A stretch of 64,000 nt of DNA, from positions 62,001-126,000 of the forward strand of contig NZ_BMXB01000007.1 in assembly GCF_014651535.1 (NCBI RefSeq), read 5' to 3'. The notes beneath the pieces are model-generated. The model searched no databases, was not told the DNA's origin, and saw only the letters and a list, made by a program, of their open reading frames with translations. Positions within the stretch are counted from its first letter, which is position 1, and every line of letters begins with the position of its first letter. Position numbers and translations under genes: made by a program. This DNA comes from Salinimicrobium marinum (GTDB taxonomy: Bacteria; Bacteroidota; Bacteroidia; Flavobacteriales; Flavobacteriaceae). Below, in pieces: positions 9,263 to 17,287 of this stretch.

Positions 9263-11026
9263 ATGAAAAAAAGAAACATAATTATGCTTTGGGCACTTGG
9301 TTTTGGAGTATTCCTTAGCTCCTGCTCTGAAGAATTTCTTGATAAGCCGGCTTACGGTGCATTGAGTGATGAAGTTCTATCTGATGATAAAGGTGTTGAT
9401 GCACTTCTTATAGGGGCCTATGCTGCGCTGGATTTACAGGGAAATGGCGTAGCATTAGGAGGAGGAAACCCATGGGAATCTGCCCCTACTAACTGGGTTT
9501 ATGGAGACATTACCGGGGGTGATGCCCATAAAGGAAGTGATGGTGGAGACCAGCCACCTATAAATGCTATTGCCGTACATAATATAGATCCAAGTAATGG
9601 TTTCTTCAATACAAAATGGAAAGCACTTTATGAAGGTGTGGCACGTACTAATGCCGTCCTGAATTTATTGAATACTCTTGAAGATACTCCTGAAGAAGAA
9701 CGTGCCAACATTGCGGGCCAAGCAAGATTCTTACGTGGTCATTACTATTTTGAGCTGAAGAAAATGTTCAACATGGTTCCCTGGATCGATGAAACTACAG
9801 AAAATCCTAATGTTCCCAATGATGTGGATATATGGCCAATGATCGAAGCTGATTTTGAATTTGCTTATAACAATCTTCCTCCAACGCAGGGAGAAATTGG
9901 CCGCGCAAACAAATGGGCTGCCGGGGCTTATCTTGGAAAAACATACCTGTATCAGGAAAAGTTCCAGGAAGCAACAACCGTTTTTGAAGAGGTGATCAAT
10001 AATGGGGTAACTACAGATGGTCAATCCTATGGACTGGTAGATAACTATCATTCCAATTTTAATGCAGCCGATGAAAACAATGAGGAATCTGTTTTTGCTA
10101 TTCAAATGGTTGCCAATGACGGAACCAATACCATTGCCAATTCAAACCAGGGCCTAATGCTGGCATATCCTTACAATAGTCCTTTCAGGTGCTGCGGATT
10201 CTATCAGCCAACACAGGATCTGGTAAATTCTTTCCGTACAGATGAGGCTACAGGTTTGCCTTACCTGGACAATTACAACAGTAATCCGGTGAAAAACGAT
10301 ATGGGAATCCTTTCCGATGAACCCTTTACGCCCGATACGCAATCTTTGGATCCACGCCTGGACTGGACAGTGGGACGTAGAGATATTCCTTATCATGACT
10401 GGGGATATCATCCTGGATACGACTGGGTACGTGAGCAATCTTCCGGAGGGCCCTATGCTCCAAAGAAACATATCTACTGGCAGTCCCATGCAGATGAGTT
10501 TTCAGATCAAAGCTCGTGGGCTCCCGGTAATGCCATTAATTATCAAATTATTCGGTTTGCCGATGTACTGCTAATGGCAGCCGAAGCGAACGCTAAAACA
10601 GGAAATCTGGAGAGAGCTTTAACTCTGGTAAATAGAGTACGCGGAAGGATGGCAGATAATCCTCAATACTGGTTAAAAGATTATGTTGATCCTGAAAATC
10701 CATTAGGAGGTTTCTCTGAAGAATATGCAGCGAACTATAATGTACAACGATATCCTGAAGGTTATTTTGGTTCACAAGAACAGGCAATGGATGCAATAAT
10801 GTTTGAGCGAAGAATTGAACTGGCTATGGAAGGACACCGCTTTTTCGATCTCGTAAGATGGGGTGTAGCCGAGGAGGTACTAAATGATTTCTTTGAATAT
10901 GAAGGACAAATTACTACAGACGTCAGGGGTGGAAATTTTAATCAGAGTGACAGATATTTCCCAATTCCTCAACGCCAAATCGACCTTAGTACAACCTCAG
11001 AAGGACCTGTGCTTCAGCAGAATTAA
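9263..11026 (+). CDS. SusD/RagB family nutrient-binding outer-membrane lipoprotein
   Basis: The 587-residue product has a lipobox with Cys21 (FLSSC-SEEFL), the typical EEFLDKPA start, a tetratricopeptide-like helical N-terminal half and the C-terminal signature FERRIELAMEGHRFFDLVRW at 514-533. A final FPIP motif at 566-569 is also usual for the family. It is the partner of the SusC gene ending 32 bases upstream. A strong hairpin terminator follows at 11074-11103, so the SusCD pair can be transcribed apart from the enzyme genes that follow, or with read-through into them. The ligand is not deducible. Confidence 0.95.
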   Translation: MKKRNIIMLWALGFGVFLSSCSEEFLDKPAYGALSDEVLSDDKGVDALLIGAYAALDLQGNGVALGGGNPWESAPTNWVYGDITGGDAHKGSDGGDQPPINAIAVHNIDPSNGFFNTKWKALYEGVARTNAVLNLLNTLEDTPEEERANIAGQARFLRGHYYFELKKMFNMVPWIDETTENPNVPNDVDIWPMIEADFEFAYNNLPPTQGEIGRANKWAAGAYLGKTYLYQEKFQEATTVFEEVINNGVTTDGQSYGLVDNYHSNFNAADENNEESVFAIQMVANDGTNTIANSNQGLMLAYPYNSPFRCCGFYQPTQDLVNSFRTDEATGLPYLDNYNSNPVKNDMGILSDEPFTPDTQSLDPRLDWTVGRRDIPYHDWGYHPGYDWVREQSSGGPYAPKKHIYWQSHADEFSDQSSWAPGNAINYQIIRFADVLLMAAEANAKTGNLERALTLVNRVRGRMADNPQYWLKDYVDPENPLGGFSEEYAANYNVQRYPEGYFGSQEQAMDAIMFERRIELAMEGHRFFDLVRWGVAEEVLNDFFEYEGQITTDVRGGNFNQSDRYFPIPQRQIDLSTTSEGPVLQQN

Positions 11027-11073
11027 ATAGTTCATTCAGTAAAATTGGAGTTAGTTGTGTTTAATAATTGCGT

Positions 11074-11103
11074 TAAATCGCCTGTTTTAGGACAGGCGAT
11101 TTA
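11074..11103 (+). terminator. Rho-independent terminator after susD
   Basis: A perfect 12-base-pair stem (TAAATCGCCTGT with ACAGGCGATTTA) closes a 6-base loop TTTAGG and is followed by TGTTTTAAG. It separates the SusCD pair from the oxidoreductase operon. Confidence 0.8.
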
Positions 11104-11176
11104 TGTTTTAAGTTTATAATAATCAACGGTTTCATATAATAAAATCAGGATCCCCCCAAATCAATATTTCAAATAT

Positions 11177-12532
11177 ATGAATAACAATAGACGAATATTT
11201 TTAAAAAATCTAGGCATAGCCGGAGCAGCTGCCTCGGTAATGCCCTCATTGGCATTTTCAGCAGAAAACAAAAAATCAGAATTTATAAAAAGAAAAGTGA
11301 CAGGTTTTCCTTCTGCAGCAAAAGAAATCAGGATAGGGCTTATTGGAGCCGGAATTATGGGGTCACAGGATGCTGAGACTGCACTTTCCCATGACAACAT
11401 AAAACTGGTGGCAGTATGTGACCTCTACACCGGAAGACTGGATGAAGCTAAAGCAAAATGGGGAGAAGATCTTTTTATCACCAAAAATTACAGCGATCTG
11501 CTCAACAGAAAAGATATAGATGCCGTTATTATTGGCACAACAGATCATTGGCATAAACAAATTAGTATAGATGCTTTAAAAGCCGGAAAGCATGTCTACT
11601 GTGAGAAACCCATGGTACATTCGGTAGAGGAAGGCCATGAGGTGATTAATGCCTGGAAGAAATCGGGTAAAGTTTTTATTGTTGGTAGCCAGGGAATGTC
11701 ATCGCTTGGAAACGAGAAAGCAAAAGAACTTCTTAAAGAAGGAGCAATTGGCGAACTAAATTACGCCGAAGGTTTTTGGGCACGGAATTCTCCAACTGGA
11801 GCGTGGCAGTACCATATTCCGGAGGATGCATCTCCCGCTACGGTAGACTGGAAAAAGTATGTGGCGAATACAGAAAAACGACCCTTTGATGCCAAAAGAT
11901 TCTTTAGATGGCGTAATTACCTGGACTACGGCACCGGCATGTCTGGTGATCTTTTTGTACACCTGTTCTCTAGTCTTCATTTCATCACAGATTCCCTTGG
12001 ACCAAACCAGATTTCGGCTACTGGAGGACTGCGATACTGGAAGGACGGCCGGGAAGTGCCAGATGTGTTATTGGGGATGTTCGATTATCCCAAAACAGAA
12101 GCTCATCCTCCTTTTAACCTTTCCCTACGTTGTAATTTCGTAGATGGCACCAGTGGCAGCACTTATTTAAAATTGGTAGGTAGCAAAGGTTCTATGGATG
12201 TAAAATGGGATGAAGTAGTCGTAAAAAGAAATGAAAATACCGGCCAGGATGACCCTTTTCTTGCTGAACAGGAAAAAAGAGAAAACCTTAGGCAGCCAGA
12301 CAGGAAGAAAATAAATCCTCCTCTAGAAACAGTTTACACGGCCGAAAGAGGTTACAAAGGTGCACATTATGACCATTTTGCCAACTTTTTCCACGCGATA
12401 AGAACCAATGGTACGGTGGCCGAAAATCCGGTATTCGGATTTCGTGCTGCTGCCCCTGCCCTATTATGCAACGACAGCTACCGGCAGGAGAAATTTATCA
12501 AATGGGATCCTGTAAATATGAAAATTGTATAA
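11177..12532 (+). CDS. Exported Gfo/Idh/MocA family NAD(P)-dependent oxidoreductase
   Basis: The 451-residue product starts with a twin-arginine-type signal (NNNRRIFLKNLG, then a small-residue hydrophobic run to about residue 29). A Rossmann nucleotide-binding segment follows (IRIGLIGAGIMG at 51-62), then the family signature with EKP at 143-145. Members oxidise or reduce sugar hydroxyl/keto groups with a bound nicotinamide cofactor. Export by Tat would carry the folded, cofactor-loaded enzyme to the periplasm. The gene stands first in a plus-strand set with two DUF1080 proteins, and relatives in Bacteroidota act in 3-keto-glycoside metabolism (family knowledge). It could be either the C3 dehydrogenase or the terminal 3-keto reductase. 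Length is typical of the exported Bacteroidota subgroup. Confidence 0.88.
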   Translation: MNNNRRIFLKNLGIAGAAASVMPSLAFSAENKKSEFIKRKVTGFPSAAKEIRIGLIGAGIMGSQDAETALSHDNIKLVAVCDLYTGRLDEAKAKWGEDLFITKNYSDLLNRKDIDAVIIGTTDHWHKQISIDALKAGKHVYCEKPMVHSVEEGHEVINAWKKSGKVFIVGSQGMSSLGNEKAKELLKEGAIGELNYAEGFWARNSPTGAWQYHIPEDASPATVDWKKYVANTEKRPFDAKRFFRWRNYLDYGTGMSGDLFVHLFSSLHFITDSLGPNQISATGGLRYWKDGREVPDVLLGMFDYPKTEAHPPFNLSLRCNFVDGTSGSTYLKLVGSKGSMDVKWDEVVVKRNENTGQDDPFLAEQEKRENLRQPDRKKINPPLETVYTAERGYKGAHYDHFANFFHAIRTNGTVAENPVFGFRAAAPALLCNDSYRQEKFIKWDPVNMKIV

Positions 12533-12551
12533 CCCCCTAAAGTTTATAAAA

Positions 12552-13298
12552 ATGAAAAAAATACTATTTAGCTTATTCATTGCCACAGCATTTGTTGGCT
12601 GTAAGAATTCCGAAGCAGAGAAATCTGAAGTTCAGGAAAAAGAAAGTGAGAATGTAACAGCCACTTCTGAATCAGAAAATGAGGAATGGCAATCCTTATT
12701 TGATGGAAACGGAACTGAAGGATGGAGAATGTATAACGGAGAAGAACTTTCTGATACCTGGATCGTGGAAGATGGAACCTTAAAATCCCTTGGCACAGGC
12801 GGTGATATTGGCGGTGATATCGTTTACGGTGATGAAGAATTTGGAGAATTTGAACTACAGCTGGAGTGGAAAATTGCTGAAGGTGGAAACAGCGGTATCT
12901 TTTACCATGTGGTGGAAGATGAACAATATGATGCTCCTTACTACACAGCTCCGGAATACCAGATCATCGATCAGGAAGGTTTTCCTCAGAAACTGGAACC
13001 CTGGCAATCCATTGGTGCCGACTACGGGATGTATGATCCAGATTATGATGGTGCTTTAAAAGATGTGGGAGAATGGAATACAAGCAGGATCGTTTTTACG
13101 AACGATAAGGTGACCTACTGGCTGAATGGTAAAAAGACTGTAGAATTCGATCCATGGTCCGAAGACTGGAAAAAGAGAAAAAATGAAGGAAAATGGAGTG
13201 AGTTCGAAGATTATGGAGAGGCTCGTGAAGGCTTGATTGGGCTTCAGGATCACGGAAGTTACACCTGGTTTAGAAATATTAAAATTAGAAGATTATGA
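12552..13298 (+). CDS. DUF1080 family (3-keto-disaccharide hydrolase domain) lipoprotein
   Basis: The start at 12552 gives 248 residues with a lipobox at Cys17 (AFVGC-KNSE) and then a Glu/Ser-rich linker to about 44. The DUF1080 jelly-roll domain runs from WQSLFDGNGTEGW (about 46) to the end, with family landmarks GNSGIFYHV in the middle and WFRNIKIRRL at the C-terminus. Proteins of this family cleave 3-keto-glycosides by elimination or hydrolysis in the recently described oxidative route. It begins 19 bases after the oxidoreductase stop and overlaps the second DUF1080 gene by four bases (ATGA), so translation is coupled. An upstream in-frame ATG at 12525 overlaps the preceding gene and is less likely because it displaces the signal peptide. 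Confidence 0.88.
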   Translation: MKKILFSLFIATAFVGCKNSEAEKSEVQEKESENVTATSESENEEWQSLFDGNGTEGWRMYNGEELSDTWIVEDGTLKSLGTGGDIGGDIVYGDEEFGEFELQLEWKIAEGGNSGIFYHVVEDEQYDAPYYTAPEYQIIDQEGFPQKLEPWQSIGADYGMYDPDYDGALKDVGEWNTSRIVFTNDKVTYWLNGKKTVEFDPWSEDWKKRKNEGKWSEFEDYGEAREGLIGLQDHGSYTWFRNIKIRRL

Positions 13299-13897
13299 AA
13301 GGAGCATCATTTTTGATACTACTAGTATCAGCACTCGTGCTGGTAAGTTGTAAATCATCAGACTCCGTAGAATTATTTAATGGCCAGGATCTTTCGGGCT
13401 GGGAAATTCACGGAACAGAAAAATGGTATGTGGAAGATGATCTTCTGATTGCCGAAAGCGGACCTGACAAACAATACGGATATCTGGCAACCGTTGATGA
13501 TTACAAGGATTTTGAACTGGAACTTGAATTTTTGCAGGAGGCAGACGGCAACAGCGGAGTCTTCTTTAGATCGGGTCTTGAAGGAACAAAAATTTCAGGA
13601 TGGCAGGTAGAAGTTGCTCCCGAAGATCTTCACACAGGTGGGATCTATGAATCTTACGGAAGAGGATGGCTTATAAAACCCACCCCCGAAAAGGAAGATG
13701 TGCTTAAGTATGGTGAATGGAACAAAATGAGGATCGTTGTTCAAGGAGATGAAGTGACAACCTGGCTAAACGGGGTAGAAATGGTTTCCTTTAAAGATGA
13801 AAAAATCGGGGATGCCAACGGAAAAATAGCTCTGCAAATCCATGATGGAGGAGGAATAAAAGTCTACTGGAGAAACATTCAGCTAAAGGAGATATAA
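13295..13897 (+). CDS. DUF1080 family (3-keto-disaccharide hydrolase domain) lipoprotein, second copy
   Basis: The 200-residue product has a lipobox with Cys19 (LVLVSC-KSSD) directly followed by the DUF1080 domain (VELFNGQDLSGWEIHG from residue 26; NSGVFFRSG in the middle; VYWRNIQLKEI at the end). It lacks the acidic linker of its neighbour and is about 50 residues shorter. The two copies differ enough in core sequence to be paralogues with distinct specificity (for example different anomers or leaving groups; inference) rather than a recent duplication. The start ATG overlaps the previous stop. Both would be anchored in the periplasm or at the surface. Confidence 0.88.
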   Translation: MKGASFLILLVSALVLVSCKSSDSVELFNGQDLSGWEIHGTEKWYVEDDLLIAESGPDKQYGYLATVDDYKDFELELEFLQEADGNSGVFFRSGLEGTKISGWQVEVAPEDLHTGGIYESYGRGWLIKPTPEKEDVLKYGEWNKMRIVVQGDEVTTWLNGVEMVSFKDEKIGDANGKIALQIHDGGGIKVYWRNIQLKEI

Positions 13898-14051
13898 TGA
13901 GCATTTGGGTGATGACAGGATGAATAAGATATTAGGAAAAGACAAAATAGTATTAGTTACGGGCGAATGTTTTATATTAATATGCTCCCTGAAAAACCAT
14001 GTATGGTGATTTGAAAAGTGCAGTTCAACAATTGTTTTTCAGAATCAAATA

Positions 14052-14603
14052 ATGAATATGAACAGAAGAAATCTTTTAAAGGTCTTAGGGCTTTCTGCAG
14101 TAGGTGTTGCAACCGTTCCCTTATGGATGGATGGCTGGACCTCTGATGACCTTCCCGCCGATACTACCGGGTTGGATGAGGATCAAAAACTGGTCCTTGC
14201 AGCAATGGTGGATACCTATATCCCTTCAGGAGAAATTCCGGGAGCGAAAGAACTTGAAGTGGATCATTTTATTCTGGCAATGGTAGGAGGGTGTTTTCAG
14301 AAGGAAACTCAGGAAGAATTTTTGACAGGTTTTAATGGACTACATCAATCCAGTACGGAGGCATATGGAAGTTCTTTTGATCAACTTTCCACCCAACAGC
14401 GGGTGGAGCTGTTAATTAAATTGGAAGCAACCGAAAAAGATCCTGATAAAACGATCAATTTTGTTCCTTTCATAAAAGATCTTACTATTTCAGGATATAT
14501 GAGCTCCAAATATATCATGGAAAATCATTTGGGCTATGAATTCGTTCCGGGCCGCTTTAATGGCAGTTTTCCGGTGGAAAAATCTGTTTACAGAAACGCA
14601 TAG
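14052..14603 (+). CDS. Gluconate 2-dehydrogenase subunit 3 family protein (small subunit of GMC dehydrogenase)
   Basis: The 183-residue product starts with a Tat-like signal (NRRNLLKVLGLSAVGVATVP), followed by the helical domain typical of gluconate 2-dehydrogenase subunit 3 / LacC-type small subunits (DEDQKLVLAAMVDTYIPSG). Small subunits carry the Tat signal that exports the GMC partner as a folded heterodimer; the GMC gene follows after only two bases and has no signal of its own, which fits. The role is assembly and export of a periplasmic sugar dehydrogenase. A second ATG at 14058 is equally possible. A 154-base spacer before the gene suggests a separate promoter, but none is clear. Confidence 0.85.
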   Translation: MNMNRRNLLKVLGLSAVGVATVPLWMDGWTSDDLPADTTGLDEDQKLVLAAMVDTYIPSGEIPGAKELEVDHFILAMVGGCFQKETQEEFLTGFNGLHQSSTEAYGSSFDQLSTQQRVELLIKLEATEKDPDKTINFVPFIKDLTISGYMSSKYIMENHLGYEFVPGRFNGSFPVEKSVYRNA

Positions 14604-14605
14604 AA

Positions 14606-16318
14606 ATGGCAAATTTTAATATAGACGCAAAAACCAGACAATCCTATGACGCTATTGTTATTGGTTCTGGTATCAGCGGTGGCTGGGCAGCTAAAGAGCT
14701 TACGGAAAAAGGATTAAAAACTCTTGTTTTGGAGCGTGGAAAAAATGTAGAACATATCAAAGATTATCCTACTACTCACCTGCGCCCCTGGGAAATGAAA
14801 TATCGTGGCAGGCTTCCGCTGGATGTGATAGAAGAAAATCCCATTGTAAGCAAATGTTATGCTTTTAAGGATGATGCCGAGCATTTCTTTGTAAAGGATA
14901 AAGAACATCCTTATGTACAGGAAAAGCCATTTGACTGGATAAGAGGCTACCAGGTGGGAGGGAAATCGCTGCTTTGGGCGCGGCAGGTACAGCGCTGGAG
15001 TGACTTTGACTTTGAAGGTCCTGCCCGTGATGGTTTTGCCGTAGACTGGCCTATTCGATATAAAGATCTTGCTCCCTGGTACAGCTATGTGGAAAAATTT
15101 GCTGGAGTCTCCGGAAATAAAGATGGTCTTGCCGAACTGCCCGACGGTGAATTCCTGCGACCTTACGAATTCACAAAGGTTGAACAATATTTCAAGGAAC
15201 AAGTAGCTCAAAAATATGAGGACCGGCATGTGATCATTGCCCGTTGTGCTCACCTTTCTGAGCAAAAACCAATTTTTACTGAACAGGGTAGAACTCAATG
15301 CCAAAACCGGGTGGTTTGCCAGAGAGGCTGCCCTTATGGTGGATATTTCAGCAGTAACTCCTCCACTATTCCATGGGCACAGAAAACAGGAAATTTAACG
15401 CTTCAGGCCGATTCTGTAGTTGAATCCCTGATCTATGATGAACAAAAAGAAAAAGTTACCGGAGTTCGGGTCATTGATGCAAAAACTAAAGAAACCACAG
15501 AATATTTTGCAGATATTATTTTCGTCAATGCAGCTGCCGTAAATACAAATCTTCTTCTGCTGAATTCCACGTCAAAGCGTTTTCCAAATGGTTTGGGTAA
15601 CGACAGCGGTTTACTTGGAAAGTTTATGGCATTTCATAATTACCGGGCAAAGATCCAGGCAGAATATGACGGATTTTTGGATTACACTACAGATGGAAAC
15701 CGACCTACCAGCGGATACATTCCAAGATTCCGGAACGTACGTCAACAGGAAACAAATTTTCTAAGAGGCTATGCAGCCGGTTTTGGCGCCCATAGAAGCA
15801 CCATTTCAAATACCGAAGGTGTAGGTTCAACTTTAAAAGAAAAACTGCTGAATCCCAAGCTGGGACCCTGGCGCGTAGGAAGTCATATGATGGGAGAAAC
15901 TATTCCGAAGGAAACAAATTTTGTGAACCTGAGTAAAACAGAAACAGACGAGTGGGGAATGCCGTTGCTGAATTTTTCTGTTGATTATGATGATAATGAT
16001 GAAAAAATGATCGCTGATTATTTTGAGCAAATGACCGAAATGTTTGAAAGTGCCGGCTTTACCAATATTCGCACCAGTGACACCCACCAGGCTCCGGGAC
16101 TGGACATTCATGAAATGGGAGGCGTTCGTATGGGAAGAGATCCAAAAACATCCCTTTTAAACGAATGGAATCAAATGCATCATGCAAAGAACGTTTTTGT
16201 TACAGACGGTGCCTGTATGACTTCCACAGCCACTCAAAATCCTTCCCTTACCTATATGGCTCTTACCGCCCGTGCGGTTGATTATGCTGTGAAGGAAATG
16301 AAAAAAGGAAATTTATAA
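14606..16318 (+). CDS. GMC family FAD-dependent sugar dehydrogenase, large subunit
   Basis: The 570-residue flavoprotein has an FAD-binding Rossmann motif (AIVIGSGISGGWAAKEL, GSGISG at 20-25) and the GMC C-terminal region HEMGGVRMG (His502) with TQNPSLTYMALTARA (Asn545), the usual catalytic His/Asn pair. Cysteines at 214, 232, 238 and 242 (CQNRVVCQRGC) resemble the cluster that binds a 3Fe-4S centre in bacterial FAD-glucose dehydrogenases (inference). There is no signal peptide; export would depend on the Tat-bearing small subunit two bases upstream. In LacA-like enzymes this complex oxidises glycosides at C3 to 3-keto-glycosides, feeding the DUF1080 proteins. No cytochrome c subunit is encoded alongside, so the electron acceptor is unknown. 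Confidence 0.88.
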   Translation: MANFNIDAKTRQSYDAIVIGSGISGGWAAKELTEKGLKTLVLERGKNVEHIKDYPTTHLRPWEMKYRGRLPLDVIEENPIVSKCYAFKDDAEHFFVKDKEHPYVQEKPFDWIRGYQVGGKSLLWARQVQRWSDFDFEGPARDGFAVDWPIRYKDLAPWYSYVEKFAGVSGNKDGLAELPDGEFLRPYEFTKVEQYFKEQVAQKYEDRHVIIARCAHLSEQKPIFTEQGRTQCQNRVVCQRGCPYGGYFSSNSSTIPWAQKTGNLTLQADSVVESLIYDEQKEKVTGVRVIDAKTKETTEYFADIIFVNAAAVNTNLLLLNSTSKRFPNGLGNDSGLLGKFMAFHNYRAKIQAEYDGFLDYTTDGNRPTSGYIPRFRNVRQQETNFLRGYAAGFGAHRSTISNTEGVGSTLKEKLLNPKLGPWRVGSHMMGETIPKETNFVNLSKTETDEWGMPLLNFSVDYDDNDEKMIADYFEQMTEMFESAGFTNIRTSDTHQAPGLDIHEMGGVRMGRDPKTSLLNEWNQMHHAKNVFVTDGACMTSTATQNPSLTYMALTARAVDYAVKEMKKGNL

Positions 16319-16343
16319 AATTCAGCAATTTAAATAAACCATC

Positions 16344-17168
16344 ATGAAAAAGGTATTTTCCATAATCCTGTCAGTCCTAATGACACAAGCTGTTTTTGCA
16401 CAGCAAAATTCAACAGCTAAAGATCTGGACTGGAAGCTCGGCGTGCAGGCATATACGTTCAAAAATTTCACCTTTACCGAGGCGTTGGAAAAGATAAAGA
16501 GTATAGATCTGAACTATGTAGAAGCTTTTCCCGGCCAAACCATAGGAAATGGCATTGAAGGTACGATGCATTACGAGATGGAAGCCAACACCCGGCAGCA
16601 GGTAAAACAGCTCCTGGAGTCCAAAGGAATAGAACTGGTGGCCTATGGAGTGGTTTCGGGAAAGAATGAACAGGACTGGCGAAATCTTTTTGAATTCGCA
16701 AAGGAGATGGGGGTTAAGGTTATCAATTCTGAACCTGCCCAGGAAGACCTTGATTTGGTAAACAAATTAGCAGGAGAATATGGAGTAACCGTTGGTCTCC
16801 ACAATCACCCGAAACCCAGCACCTACTGGCATCCAGATACCGTGCTGGAAGCCATGAAAGGCAGAGAAAATATCAGAGCCTGTGCAGATGTTGGTCACTG
16901 GATACGCTCCGGAATGAATCCCGTGGAAAACCTGAAAAAACTGGAAGGCCACATTGCCAGCGTACACTTTAAAGATCTCAATGAAAACAGCAGCGAAGCT
17001 CATGACGTACCCTGGGGAACCGGAATAAGCGATGTACAGGCAATGGTAAACGAATTGAAACGCCAGGACTTTGAAGGCGTCATTTCTGTGGAATATGAGC
17101 ACAACTGGGACAGTTCTTTACCTGAAATTGAAAAAAGCGTCAACTATTTCAAAAGAATATCCGAATAA
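16344..17168 (+). CDS. Exported sugar phosphate isomerase/epimerase-like (xylose isomerase-like TIM barrel) protein
   Basis: The 274-residue product has a signal peptide ending AVFA-QQ (residue 19) and an AP_endonuc_2 / xylose-isomerase-like TIM barrel. Likely metal and substrate residues lie in NYVEAFPGQ, GLHNHPKP, CADVGHW, SVHFKDL and the terminal VEYEHNW, all in the order usual for the family. Export means the substrate is an unphosphorylated sugar despite the family name. In the oxidative glycoside route a protein of this fold hydrates the 2-hydroxy-3-keto-glycal formed after elimination (family knowledge), which fits its place beside DUF1080 and GMC genes. A strong terminator follows at 17201, ending the operon. 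Confidence 0.85.
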   Translation: MKKVFSIILSVLMTQAVFAQQNSTAKDLDWKLGVQAYTFKNFTFTEALEKIKSIDLNYVEAFPGQTIGNGIEGTMHYEMEANTRQQVKQLLESKGIELVAYGVVSGKNEQDWRNLFEFAKEMGVKVINSEPAQEDLDLVNKLAGEYGVTVGLHNHPKPSTYWHPDTVLEAMKGRENIRACADVGHWIRSGMNPVENLKKLEGHIASVHFKDLNENSSEAHDVPWGTGISDVQAMVNELKRQDFEGVISVEYEHNWDSSLPEIEKSVNYFKRISE

Positions 17169-17200
17169 AAGCTTTCTGAAAGTGTAAAAAGAATAAATAA

Positions 17201-17232
17201 AAAAATCCGGAGCCATAAACTCCGGATTTTTT
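17201..17232. terminator. Bidirectional terminator between the 3-keto-sugar and murQ operons
   Basis: AAAAATCCGGAG and CTCCGGATTTTT form a 12-base-pair stem around the loop CCATAAA, with A and T tracts on both sides. It serves the plus-strand operon ending at 17168 and the minus-strand operon ending at 17288. Confidence 0.9.
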
Positions 17233-17287
17233 GTTTGATCTGTATTTATGTTCAGAAAATACAATTTACAGCATTATTTCTGAAACT

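Noticed and set aside
14714-15304. 196-codon open frame on the minus strand opposite the GMC dehydrogenase gene
   Set aside because: It is antisense to a conserved part of the dehydrogenase and has no family features.
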